A stretch of 64,000 bases of DNA, from positions 170,533-234,532 of the forward strand of contig NW_019775534.1 in NCBI RefSeq assembly GCF_001039355.2, in the 5' to 3' direction. The notes beneath the pieces were generated by a model that was not told where the DNA came from, searched no databases, and was given only the letters and a program-made list of their open reading frames with translations. The stretch is from Lingula anatina (lineage: Eukaryota; Brachiopoda; Lingulata; Lingulida; Lingulidae). The position numbers were made by a program, and so were the translations under genes. Positions 13,712 through 27,333 of the stretch are shown here, in pieces; position 1 is the first letter of the stretch, and every line of letters begins with the position of its first letter.

Positions 13712-16700
13712 ATTTCATTTTGTCGTTTCCCAACTGAGCTGACTGAGTGATTAATTTTTGTTTGTTTGTTTGTTTGTTTTTTTGGCATGTGGATTTTATT
13801 CAAGTTGTGTATGAAACTGGTAGTAGTAATTTGTGTAGTAATTCTCATCGAGTATGCAGAAGACCTTTTGATTGTAGGAGTATGTTGGACACAAGAGGAA
13901 TGGTGTTCATCTCTTTGCATTCAATGAGTCGTCATGTAGTTTTCTACACTTATGTAGGATGATAGTTTTAATGGGAATGTGCCCTTAGAAAGTATACTGC
14001 AGATAAGTAATAATAATAAAAAATCCTAATGCTTGGCCAGATGTAATACATATTCAACAGTGACAAATCAACAGCAACGGGAACAACCTTCCAATCCTAC
14101 CTATACAAATTACAACAATCCTCAGATTTACTCCTCTTTTTCTCTTTCTTCCTCACTGTGCCATTTTTGGTGAAGGAAGTTAACCGGACGAAAGCGATCT
14201 TCCACCATTTTTGTTTAGATGATTTCTCTTTCACTCTGCAACCGCTGCTATTTTCAATTTGTATACAGTCAGATGTCAGGGATGCTACTCCTTCCAAACT
14301 TTGAGCCGATAGCGAGCTAAAGCTCCTATGCTCTAATAATTTACATCTTTCCATCGTAAAAAAATGTCCTGTTTGAATGAAAAATCAATTATTTTTCCTT
14401 GCCTTGCCTGGGTACCAATAATTTTACAAGGAAATTTCCAAAATGTTTTTCTAGTGTAGTCTAACTTATTTCGTAGCACTCTGGAGTCTTTTCCATGTGT
14501 AGTCTTATTTCATAGTGCTTTGGGATCCCGCTTATTCTATGCCAATATCTAGCTATACTTTTCATATGCTTCAACAGAATATGTATTTACACCTCGTGAT
14601 TGCCCTGCTTGGACGTGGTCCAGTCCAAACCTACATCACAGCTGTTGCATAAGCATTCATAACAGCATACAGTAATTTGTGCCAAGAAGGAAAAAGAAAA
14701 ACGCAATATCCACATATGGGGTTAAATCTACTCTAATTCCTCATGACGTGTTATTAATTTGACCAACAGTGCTGATTTTCGGAAAAAGTTTTTCAGTCAT
14801 ATCTGTCAAAAAATACAAGGTTCAATCACAGGTGCACTATATGCTTTTGTCTCAACCCGTGCTGGTATCTTTCCAGAAAATTTCTCAGTCATATTTCACA
14901 ATAAGAGAATTCCAGTTCTCGCATCCATTCAAACCAGCCACAAAGAAATCCTCAAAGTCCATGTCATATTTAGTACCCAAGTGGTCAGACCAACAGTCTT
15001 CTGGTCACTCCAACTGACCGCCCTCACAGAACTAAATTTCTAATAAAAACATAGTAGTCTGAAAATGACATCTACAGATAATGGAAAATCAGGGAGGTAC
15101 TTTCTGACAGTCTTCCAAATTATTTTTGTTGATCGATCCTCTATGTTTGACCATCTTCTGACAGAAAAAGATACCTGTCAGTGAAAGCTTGAAAATCTGA
15201 CCGTCTTCTGGAAGACCCAGCAGACGCCCTCAATCTGCCCCACGAAAGAATATCTGTGCAACAACAGCTAAAATTCCCCACAGTTGCCTTTGGTGTACTG
15301 TCTCTTAAACATCTTATTTTTAATTGTCTGATGTAAAAATTTACTGGTCAGTTGCCTTGGACCAGTAGCTAAGGTCACACTAAGAGGACATCTGGTACCT
15401 GGGACACAAATGTTAAAGCAATTATCTTACAAATGGCATCTCCATGAACTAATTGTCTGTTAGCATTTCCTTACAGGTAGAACCCACACCTTTGAAGCAG
15501 GAAAAATTAAAAGATAATTCTTCACATTCTTCTTCATTCTGGAAAATGAGCAGCCCCATTTTTTTCAAATAATTACAAAATATTTGTAAGGTCCTCATAC
15601 CTGATTCTGTATCAACATTAATTTTCAAAATTTAATTTCAAAATTTCAAGATTATAATTCATCATGTCCTAATTTGAGGATCCAACAAGAAATCACAATC
15701 TGTGCGAGTTCAAGATCCTTTAATCAATAAACAATATCTGCATCTCCATTTTCTAGAAATATTTTCTAGCAATTCATGTACTCTCGGAACTTTCACAGAC
15801 AAAGTACAAAATTCATGGCTTCCATGTTGATTGTCTGCTTTTTTCTACTTCATTCAAATGAAATATTCAGATTTCAACATCACACCTCCTCTTTAATATA
15901 AGTCTGGATCACAAAATACTTCTGCCATTTTCTTCTGTTCTTCATCACAACAAAGTGACACATTTCATAAAAGTCGCATTACTTCCTGAAGATTCTCATA
16001 CCACAAGATATCCAAAAATATGGAAAAAGTTGGCTGAAGAAGTCCAAAATTCACCACCATTATCATTCTAGATCTGAGTTCACAGACTGTCGCAAGGAAA
16101 TATGACTTTATTGGTTGTCCACCAACTATGTATTACAACAATCATGTGACCTAACACAGCTGCAAAGGGCAACAAATTTCCTTCATAAGCGACCTCTTAG
16201 ACTAAAAAGCATTGCCAAGACAACTTAACTTCCCTGAGGAAAGTAGAAATGGTTAATTTGGATAACTTCAACTGTCATAATTCCTCCAATTAATTAAGTG
16301 GTATTTAAGTCCAGGCCCTTTGGTGGGGGAAGGGGGGGGGGTGGAGAGTGCAACAGAACCACCCTTTTAGCCAAAAAAGATCCATTATGAATAAAAAAAA
16401 TTGATCTTGGTTTTATGCCATTTTTCAAGTTGAAACAACTAAAGGCACCCTGAGCTTCAAAGCTAACTTGACACTAACCTTTTCACTGTAGCCTATCTCC
16501 ATCGTGTCAAGTAACCTCTGACGAAAATAGTTTGACCTAGTTTATATAAGCCAATCGAATCCATGTTTCAAAATTTTTCACCAAAGTTTGGTGAAAACGC
16601 TGATTGGTTGATCGTCAATCGGCAATCCTCGGCTGATTCCGCAAGCTCCATACTAACAACATAGTTATTGTCGAGTGCGGAGACATCCGAGTAGTTCCGA

Positions 16701-17125
16701 GTGGTTCCGAGTACATAACCGTACACAAAGAAAGCATGGAGTATATCGGAATTGAAACCAGAGCAGTTGATGCCCTGCATCATTATCTACTGAGGGATGA
16801 TGTATTCTGCGTGCTGCCCACAGGTTACGGCAAGTCCCTGATATTCAGCCTTATCTTTGATTGGTCCGGATTTGAACAAAGCGCGCTTTGACTCGTTCGC
16901 GTTCATTGGCTAGATCGTTCAATGAGTCATTGAGTGCGGGCTTTAAATTTGATTGGCGGGCGGCGGGGGCACTCGAATCTGGTCAGAGGTTACTTGACAC
17001 GATGGAGATAGGCTACAGCGAAAAGGTTAGTGTCAAGTTAGCTCTGAAGCTCAGGGTGACTAAAGGGGGTTAAAAGGCCCAATTTAAAGTGGTGTTGACC
17101 ATTAGAAATATATCATACATCATAA

Positions 17126-17163
<38 letters not shown>

Positions 17164-19002
17164 TGTAGCTCTATCACCTGGAAGCATCACAATGCATTTT
17201 TTCAGTGAGTTCTCTAACATTTAATTTAGTTTTACAAATTTTATCATATCTTCACTTTAGCTAATCAATCACCCACATAATATAATTCAGCAATATATTG
17301 TACATTCATTGTGTTGTAAACTATAAGGGACCGTTCACATGAAAAATCTATTTTTAAAAATTTAAAAATCTATTGACGGTATCTTGTGATCACGATCTGT
17401 GCCCTGAATACCCCGCGGCGTAATTACTGGCAGCACCGAGAATTAATTACAGCTTTGGAAGTAACTGGCTCGCGATGCCCGTAATTACGCTGTGGGGTAT
17501 TCAGGGCACAGACTGTGATCACAAGATACCGCAAATAGATTTTTAGAAAATAGATTTTTCATGTGAACGCAGCCTAACATATTGCTAATATAATGATTGC
17601 CCTCCACACCTGGCACTAATAGGAAGTCCCAAGTTCACAGCTGCTAGGTAAATAAGGCAATTATTCGTCTTCACAACTAGAATTAAGGTCTACACGTTTA
17701 AGGTGGGAATCACCTCGATTGAAGGTGCATTTATAGCCAAGCTGAGCCGACCTAGCTTAGTGTTGGGGTCTTTAGAGACAAAGGCCTGTAGCCAGGGAGG
17801 TTCTGAGGGTTTGAAAGACCCCCCCCCCCTTTTTGCAGGGAAAAGGTCCCCTCTGGGTAAATTTTTATCTAGGTGCACAAAGGTTTCATGGTGAATGGAC
17901 CGCCTTCTTCAGAAAAAGAACCACCCTTTTGAAATTGCTGGCTATGGGGCTGACATAGCTACATGTAGTAATGAAAAAAGACCAGAGACTATGCAAGGTT
18001 TTACAACTTGGAAATAAATAATTATCTAAAAGTTCAGAATGAGAAAAAAAGAATGGCAGATCTTGATTACAAAATAAAAATTTCCTCCAAGAAACAAAAT
18101 GTTGAGGGTGAGTTTGGATAAAAAAAAAAGGCGCAAAATTGGAAGGGGAACTTTTTTTCTTTTGCAAACAAGTAAAATAGGATTGTTGCAAGGCAATGTA
18201 TTACATATGATTATACAAAATGACAAAGGAACTGGATTTCTTTGTCCGATGAGTCAATAAGTATTTACATAGACAAAGTAATATAATCTGTACAATGCCC
18301 AATAAAAAAGTTAAATGTACAACTGTAGTGCAGAATACATGAATATGTATATGAAGCAGCAAAACAGTTTTTTTCTGATATTCCTAATACATGTTAATCC
18401 AATAAAAATACAAGAATAAATAAATAAACATATGAATCAATAATTATTAAAATCTTTAAAAATAGAACCATCACGTATAACTTAGGAAACAATTATCCCA
18501 TGTGACCAATTTTCATACTTATACAACTTGCATTTTAACAGCCGTTTATAGAGAGACTTGATCGCTCTGACTCAAAGGGCAAACTTTTTGCGAACTTCAT
18601 GAATACCCAAAGCTGCCAACTTAAATTCAACATCTGTTGCACATGGTATTTTTGTGCCACCTGTGACTGGGTATGCCTTGAAATGTGTGTAGATTTGCTT
18701 CACCCAGCCAGCATGGATGTATATGTATATGTACATGTATAAATGAATGTCTACCCAGCTCTTTTCTCTCTCTCTCTGTCACACACGCACACACACACTC
18801 ACACACACACACACACAAACACACACTCACACGCACATATTCACCCTCTCTCTTGCTTCCTCTCTCTCCTTCTTCCTCTCTCTCTCCCTCTTTCAAAAAC
18901 ACTTATTCACTCTCTTTCTCTCTCACACATGCGCACTCTTTCACCTACACACATACTCACTCACTCACTCCTCCCATACACACACACACACACTCTCTCT
19001 CT

Positions 19003-19064
<62 letters not shown>

Positions 19065-20355
19065 ACCAAGATAACCCAGTATCTATCAACAAACAACCTT
19101 GCCTTGTCACAAGCTCATGATCAATTGTCATGCAGCAAAAGATAACAAACCACAAGCATCTAACAGATCAAAAACAACCATTTACAATCATAATCCTTTA
19201 TATGAACAACTGTGCACATGGACAGTTTCATTTGTTTTCTAATGCTGACACAACCATAAATTCAAATATATTTGATAAGGACAATAACAAAAAATACCTG
19301 GGTTTTGTTCTTTGTTTAGTTTTTTTTTTCTTGTTGTTTTGTTTTATTGATTTTTTATGTGAAACAGTCATAAATGTAAATACATTTGAAGAGTGCAATA
19401 ATAATAAAATTAAACTAATTTCTCCCCTTGAAACTGAGTAAATATATGGCGATCTAGAGCACACAAATAAAAAACAAACTGTATGTCTTCTATAACTACA
19501 AACACCATAAGCTGTTTTGAACAGAAAAAACACTTCCACACTGTACATACAGTAGCTGGTGAATGGAATCTGTCCTAAAAGAGGACAAAATAGCAGCATG
19601 TGTAATGGCACATATATCTTGGTTTGACATTCACCGTCTAAAAGATTACTGCTACAAACAGGTTTTCATTATAACAACTGATAACAAGACCACAGGGCCA
19701 TTTTGGATCCATTATTCATGTTCAAATTCTAGCTATAAATATGAGATTTTTCTTTCTAAGAATAAAACAGTCACAATATTTCATTTCAAGAAAAAAAATT
19801 CTGAATTTAGTCCATTTTTGAGTTTTGAGTTTGATTTATGATCAAAAGTTTTTATTAAAAAGATGTGTTTGTTTTTTCATTGTGAAATCTCTATTACACC
19901 AATATGCCCTTTTATATAAGAACTGGAGTTGATTCTGACAGTTTTAGTCAGTTTTATTTTTTAAATAATTACTTTAAGTTTTTAAAATTTTTGTTATCAT
20001 TTATGATTTCATCTTCCTATTTAAATCAAACTAATTTAGGGTTAATTTTAAATTTATAAGTAAGACAATTTTTATCTAATGCACTGTATTGTACTTCAAA
20101 AATTTTAATTTGTATATAGTGCAAATAGTGTAATGAAAAGTATAAAATGGAATGGGCTAATAAGAAATAAAGATTTCTATTATATTATTATTTTATTCAT
20201 TTTATTATTATTATTATTATTTGTATTGCACAGTTTTATAATTTAAATTTTTAAATTGTATATAACTATATTATGCAAATGCTATATAATGTATTGAAAT
20301 GTATATGTATACAAGGGAATGGGCTTGATGAGAAATAAATATTTCTATTATTATA

Positions 20356-20394
<39 letters not shown>

Positions 20395-21596
20395 TCATAC
20401 CTGTCAGCTCTGGGTTTTCCTGCAAAAAGATCATCTGCATCTGGCTCTTCAGCGAACAAACTGTTGCTGGACACGGAAGGACTTCGACTGGCCTTCTGCG
20501 ACGACGATGGCGTTGGCTTGATCTGTCCTGACGCGGTGGATTTACTGCTACTGGACCGTGACTTAATCTCCTCTTCCGAAGCCTGAAGCATGTTTAATTG
20601 GCTGGTTTACACAAATTGCACAGCAGTTACGTAAGTATCAAGCACATACGATTAACTATAAATGGATGAAAATCAAAGAGAGCATCACCCTCAGTGAAAT
20701 GCTATCTTTGTTATCTGTGTTTCAAAATATGTTTATGCAGATTCCATCAGATATGATAACCAAAACTCAGTTGTGTGCATTCACATGCTTATTTTGACCT
20801 GACCTTTGCTAAACCTTCATAGGGGAGCACAGCGAGTATCAGAGGACACAAAAAAACTCATCTTTCTACTGTCAGTATCGATGAGCAAAATATAAGGCCT
20901 GCTGCAAATACGCAGTGATTTTGCAACAAACTTGCTGCAATATTGCTGCAAACTGCAATTCCTTCTTGCAAATTTGCTGCAATATGGCTGCAAATTAGCA
21001 GCAATAAAATTTTCTTGCAAACTCCTGCAAACATGTTGCTGCAAACTTTTAATTTGCAGGAATATTGCTTCAACCTTTTCATTGTGCTAAGGGGATCCTA
21101 GTTAAAGTTATACAGGAAACTTTTTGCTGTAACTTCACAGAAAAAGAAGCTGGAACGCTGATAGTGGATGAGGTAGTTTCATTCCAAGTGTCCTCTGAAA
21201 CTCAGGTGAAGGGGAGAGAGGGACAAACAAAAGGATAGATGGCAGTCTGTTACAAGAAATATCCATAAAATATGGGGTACTTTTTGGAGGATCATGCAAG
21301 CCATTCAATGTGCATTACGATTCAATTGTTTTAATAAAAGAAATGCCACCGATTCCAAATATATACAGTTGGTTTTACCTCGTCTCATTCTGCCAGACAA
21401 AATATTATGACAGAATGCTGTCACAACAAAAAATCTGATTTTATTCACCAACCTAAACACTTCAGTAATTGAACTTAACTAAATGAATAGTTTCACTTGC
21501 AATTTACTTGCATGTACATTAACGTAAACAGAATATACATTTATGTTATTAATAGCAGACTAAACAGGCACAAACTCATGTAAGCAAATATATAAT

Positions 21597-21640
<44 letters not shown>

Positions 21641-21695
21641 GTTGGCATGCGCACAAAAACACTCACACACATACACATGCATAGATACACACACG

Positions 21696-21737
<42 letters not shown>

Positions 21738-24700
21738 TATATATAAACATACCTCATCATCTGAGGGGGGTCTCTTGGATTTCAGGGCTGCCGCCAGAGG
21801 GTTTGGCGCCCCTCCAAACATGGATACTGCTCCAGGGGGAAGCTAGCAAGGAGGGAGAGGAAAGGAAGGTTAGCTGGGTGAATCAATGAGAAAAGGCAAG
21901 GTAAATCTGTACTTCATTGAAAAATATGTATGGAACAAGGCAAATTGTAAAAAAAGGAAAAGAAAATTTATCACTGGGCTTGACTAAAATGTTAGGTAAG
22001 CCAAATTAATAATTCTTTTACTAACTTTCTTTTCAGGAGGTTTACTTTTCTTAGGCTCTTCTTTCTTCGATGGAGGTGGTTTTCCTGAGAAGATATCTCC
22101 TTCATCATCTTCGTCCTCATCATCTGCAAACAAGTCGACAGCTTTGGACTCCTTCTTCTTCTTGGGTGGCTCAGCTAAAATGTTAAATGGAAGAAAGATT
22201 AAGAAAAAAGTTACTCATCCTTTTCCAAGTCCTTGAATCAAAAAAAAAGAGAAGAAAAAAAAAAGAAAAAACCTAACAAACAAACCATAAACAAGTCTGT
22301 GATGATAGGTGGAGAATATGAGAAGAACATGGCAATATGAAAGACATGAATTTGTACTCTTTTTAGCAGGTTTAGCAGATTCAAAATTCAAAAATAGCTC
22401 CAAAAATTTCAGTCAAAATTTAATCAGGTAATTACCCTTTTTAGCTGGTGGTGCTGAGCCAAAGAGGTCGCCTTCATCATCGTCATCAAACAGTCCTCCC
22501 CCTCCTCCCCCAGACTTGGCAGTTGATTTTGTCTGGCTTGGTTCAGAACTTGGGGAACTAAACAGGTCGTTGTCATCATCATCTAGATCTAGAGAAATAA
22601 GTGACAGACAATTACAACTCTTTCTTTAAAGTTATTCTGTATTTCTTTAAGTTTTAAATCAGCACAAAAATAGATGCATTATAAAGTAATCAGATGTAGG
22701 GAAAAACTCATTTTTGGTGTTTGGTAATAATAAAGAATTACATCACAAGCTGTTCTGAGAAACAAATACACTTCCACATTGTATACAGTTGGTGAATAAA
22801 ATTTGTCTCAAAAGAGGACAAAATAGTAGCATGTGTGATGTCACATATATCTTGGTTTGACATTCACTGATCTAAAAGATTACTGCTACAAACAGGTTTT
22901 CATTATCAGAAAATGCTATAAATATAAGACATTGCTACTACAAATAAAAAAGTCAAAATTTCATTTCAAGAAAAAAATTCTGAATTTAGTCGATTTGAAA
23001 GTTTTGATTTATGGTCAAAACTTTATCTATAATTTTTTTTATGTGTGTGTGTGAAAGTACTATATACCAATAATATCCTCAAGTGAAATAAAGCTCACTT
23101 AAGAAGCTATCAAAATCTTTAATAATAATACTTGACACTACTTAGTATTATCTCTAGAAAAAATAACTTAAATTACCAAATGGATTTGATACAAAATACA
23201 GCAAGATATTATTTCCCAGTTCAAAATATTTGCTTGATTAATGATCTCATCTTGCAATTATCTCCACCTATTGTTCTGTTTAATCAACTCACCTCCAAAT
23301 ATGGATATACCCCCTACAGGTATTTTCTTTCCTGTCTTGGTCATTCCTTTGCTCTCTGTTTGAGTTTGTGCAATTTGAATTTAAAGGGATTAGAAGTGCA
23401 TAAAGCTATTTACAATCATCACGAAAATCAAATTTAAAATCATTTAGTGCAGTAGCGTATCTAAAATCTTTGAAAAAACTGTACTTGATGAAACAAAAAT
23501 AAATTATCAGATCGATAATGTGATTTAATGCAGAATGCAGCTATTTCATTATTTTCTCCTTGTCTTAGAAAGGAAAGATAGACTGAACCTCCCTGGCTAA
23601 GAAATTAATTAATGCAAATTGTAAATGGACACTGAAATGATTATCACAGCAGCAATCAATTTCACATGGTATAATCTTTGCGGTATAGGTAAATACTTTC
23701 AAAATTGACAACCACCAAGCAAAGTAAGCAGTCATTTACATTAAACTACAATCAAAGAGTGCGACATATGCATTAAAAATGCATAACTATTCTCAATTCT
23801 TTCAGCATTTCATGATTTCTATCAAATTGTTAATATTAATTTCTATTATTTCCCCATAACAAGTTATCAGAACGTCCTTTATTTTGTTCACAGAAGTCAT
23901 CACTTCTTGGAAACAACGACCTTTCCTCAAGTCAGAGATGAACAAGAAATAATTGTGACAATTTCCATGATAATCCAGTCTGCACCTTGCTATTTTTAGG
24001 TCACTGGTCACAAGAACAAGTAGACCTCAGAAAACTAATATTCTCAATCAAAATTCAACAGTCCAAAGATAAAATCTACTGATTATGGGAAGTTTTTCAT
24101 GTAAGACATAATGTAAAATGTTCACTACTTCCAGTGAAGTAGCAACTTTGAGAATTGGACCAGTGACTAGGGTTTCAGACTGATCACCTGAAAATCAAAT
24201 ATCAACTTAGACAGAACAATACCTTTGGCTTTAGGTGGAGGTTTTTCTTCCTCTACCTCATCCTCTTCCTCAGACTTTTCTTCTATTTTTTCTTCTTTTA
24301 TTACATCATCAAAAAGACCACCACCCTGTAGAAAATGTTCAAAAAAGAAAAACACTTACATGATGAAGTATCCAGAACCTGAACCTTTAAATTATTTTAT
24401 AGATTTCCTTATTCTTTTTCAAGACTTACAATTTTTTAAAGACAGCGATGTTGTATTGTCACCTTGAGATGTATTTCTGGTCAATGATGGATCATCTCCT
24501 ACATTACCACAGTAGTTTATGAATAATCACATTATATTTGTTACAACACTGACAGTCCAGAAATAAAATCATTGAAATCCATAATATATAATTCCACTTG
24601 AATGTCTTTGAATTTCCATAATGGTTCTCTGACATGTTACTTGGATCAAGTAAAAAAGGAATTGCAGATCGGACACAGAATAATAAAAAGAAGCAATGAC

Positions 24701-25670
24701 CAAAGAGTTTAAAAAGAAAAGAGAAAATATGAAAGAAATAAGAAAGGGAAACATGGGAAATATACAGAAAATATTTTTAAATATCTTTTTATCTTTTAAG
24801 ATCTTTTTTTAAATTACCTCGTCGTTGTCATCATCAAACAGTCCTCCACTGCTAGAGAACAGTCCGCCTTTTCGACCAAACGGGGAGTCGTCATCTTCCA
24901 CGGGAGGAGGGCCAAAAAGGTCTCCATCTGAAAAGAAACATGGAATAAATGAGACAAATGACAGTTTGAAACAAAAAGTGGAGTATAAAAAAATAATTCA
25001 GCTATTAGTTCGTTTGGGAAAAAAACACCCTGACATTACAAGCTTTAATCGCAGTTGAGAAAATGCTTCAAGTGGGGTACAATAAAAATTGAAACTGAGG
25101 TAACTTTCTTTGCATTAAACACTACCTTCACTTCCTTTAGATTCTTTTCTTTTGCTCTTCTTCTCTTTCTTTTCCTTCTTTTCTTTCTTTTCACTTTTGG
25201 AAGATTGTCTTTTCTCTATAATGACAAACATGGAAGACACATTTAACAAAACAAGATAAATACAAGCCAAAGTAAACTGTGCCTGTGCACTACTTCTGAT
25301 TTAAAAAAAATGGTTTAAAAAAAAAATTGACACCAACTTTCAATGTTTAGTTATTTAAAATTGGTAAAACCAACCCGAAGACTTGATGCAGCCAAGGGTC
25401 ATTGGACAAAGGTTAAAGAGCAAGGGTCATAGGCCAAAGGTCAAGGGGCATACCTTTATGTTTTGGCGCCTCTTCTGCCTCCTCCCACTCATCCTGATCC
25501 TCATCCTGGTCCTGTTGTTTTGGGGGCTGAGGAATACCACCTCCCAGCTTGGCAGCCAACTCTGAGGCAAAGTCCACTGGGGGTGGCGGCTTCTAGTTAC
25601 AGAAAATATGATGGTTTATAGGATCAATATAATAATAATGATAATAATAATAATGTCAACAACAACTATC

Positions 25671-25711
<41 letters not shown>

Positions 25712-27276
25712 ACATATACTAATAATAATATTTCTTGTGCAGATAGTCACAGATGAAGTAATATATGTTAAGTGAGCTTGAAATACTTAATACATGTGTT
25801 TATATTATCATGCACATATTTTACCACAAACTGTGCAAAAATGTTTGAGCAGAGTATGTCATGCAGATAGTAGCCATCGACTCACAGATATCATAGGCTG
25901 TGAAATAGCTTCTAAACCATTTGTGTAAATATAATCTGGATGCATAATAATCTTTAATCTAAAGACATACTTTTGGTTTTTCTTCTTCCTCGTCCTCCCC
26001 CTCCTCCTCCTCACTATTGAGATCCTCTTCCCCTTCTTCCTCAGATTCTTTTCCAAACAGGTCGCCATCATCACTGTCTTCAATCTACGAAATACAGCGA
26101 TACTATAGCACTATGTGATACGAAAGCGAGAGAGGTGTACTGAATGACTCAAAAATTTAAAAAATCTTGGCCACAAACAAAACAATACATTAAGCAAAAA
26201 TAAACAACAACAATCAAAACATATATAAAAACATGCAAGCAACCAATCTACACAAGGCTTTTAATTCAAACAAATACTATGCAGAACAAAACACAAAATC
26301 AACAGGTTGCTAGAAAAATTAATAAATTAACATAGAAGAAGAAAAAACAAATAGAAGAACTTGCAAGAGGAAATGATGTTTTCACAGATACTGAAATATA
26401 CACGTCTCTGCTGGGTTACCTTTTTGGTTTTTGATTTGGCCTTGGTTTTGACCTTGACCTCTTTTTCAGAGCCACTCCCACTGTCAGTTTCACTTTCACT
26501 CTCAGAAGACTGAATTGAAGGTTAGTTACAGAAAAGGTAGAATAACAACACAGAACTAAATATGCAATGCTGTTCAAACTACACAGGAGTAAAAGAAAAA
26601 ACGAAATCCAGAAATCTAAATCCGAAAAAAAATCTGAATCTAAAAATCTTAAAAAATGAGAAGGAACCAAATAGTTATGTACACTTAAGCCTAATTCACA
26701 CAAAGTGTCGGAACTCAAGAAATGAGCCACATGAAACTGTGAGACAGCCCACTACACACTGTGATACATTACAAACTGGTGTGCATTTCAAGAAACATAT
26801 CAGTAACCATGATTAATTTATTAGCTCTTAATCAATCAACCAATCAATTAATTATCACTCATTTTAATAAATATCCAGTTTATCCACCAATCGTTTAATA
26901 ATTAATTGGTTAATCAACTACAAATATCACACATTCATTAAAAAAGTCTATCTGAAGATTTGAAAGAGACATGCTTACCTCTTCCTCAGAGGAGGATACT
27001 TTCTGTGGTTTTTTGTCCTCTTCAGAGTCTGACTCAGACTCCTCGCTCTCTTCAGACTCACTGATGCTACCATGGTCTGACACAGCTTCATCTTCTACAG
27101 AAGGACGTTTATTATTATTACTATTATTATTATTATTTACTATGGCTGAGGTCAATTTATTGTGCAGACCTCTGAAAAGCAATGCTGATTGAGGCACCAC
27201 ATTCATTTTGTAAACAGGGGCACACAAAAGAAATTTACATTACCAGTTCCACTCAGCTAGCAAAAACGTTTTAACT

Positions 27277-27333
<57 letters not shown>

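Noticed and set aside
14097-14354. Minus-strand 85-aa frame in WASHC2 intron 18, with [19 protein letters not shown]
   Set aside because: It resembles a real peptide by composition, but no splice sites in phase with exons 18 and 19 were found and I recognise no family. Worth only a quick search.
14759-15043. 94-aa plus-strand frame
   Set aside because: No homology, no start context or splice support, and it lies in a repeat-rich intron.
17327-17574. Long hairpin as a possible microRNA precursor
   Set aside because: The hairpin is explained by MITE terminal inverted repeats with a TAA target duplication; other hairpins here have similar explanations.
18685-19145. Overlapping 90-130 aa frames rich in His/Thr/Ser
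   Set aside because: They are translations of the CT/CA microsatellite in three frames and do not represent a protein.
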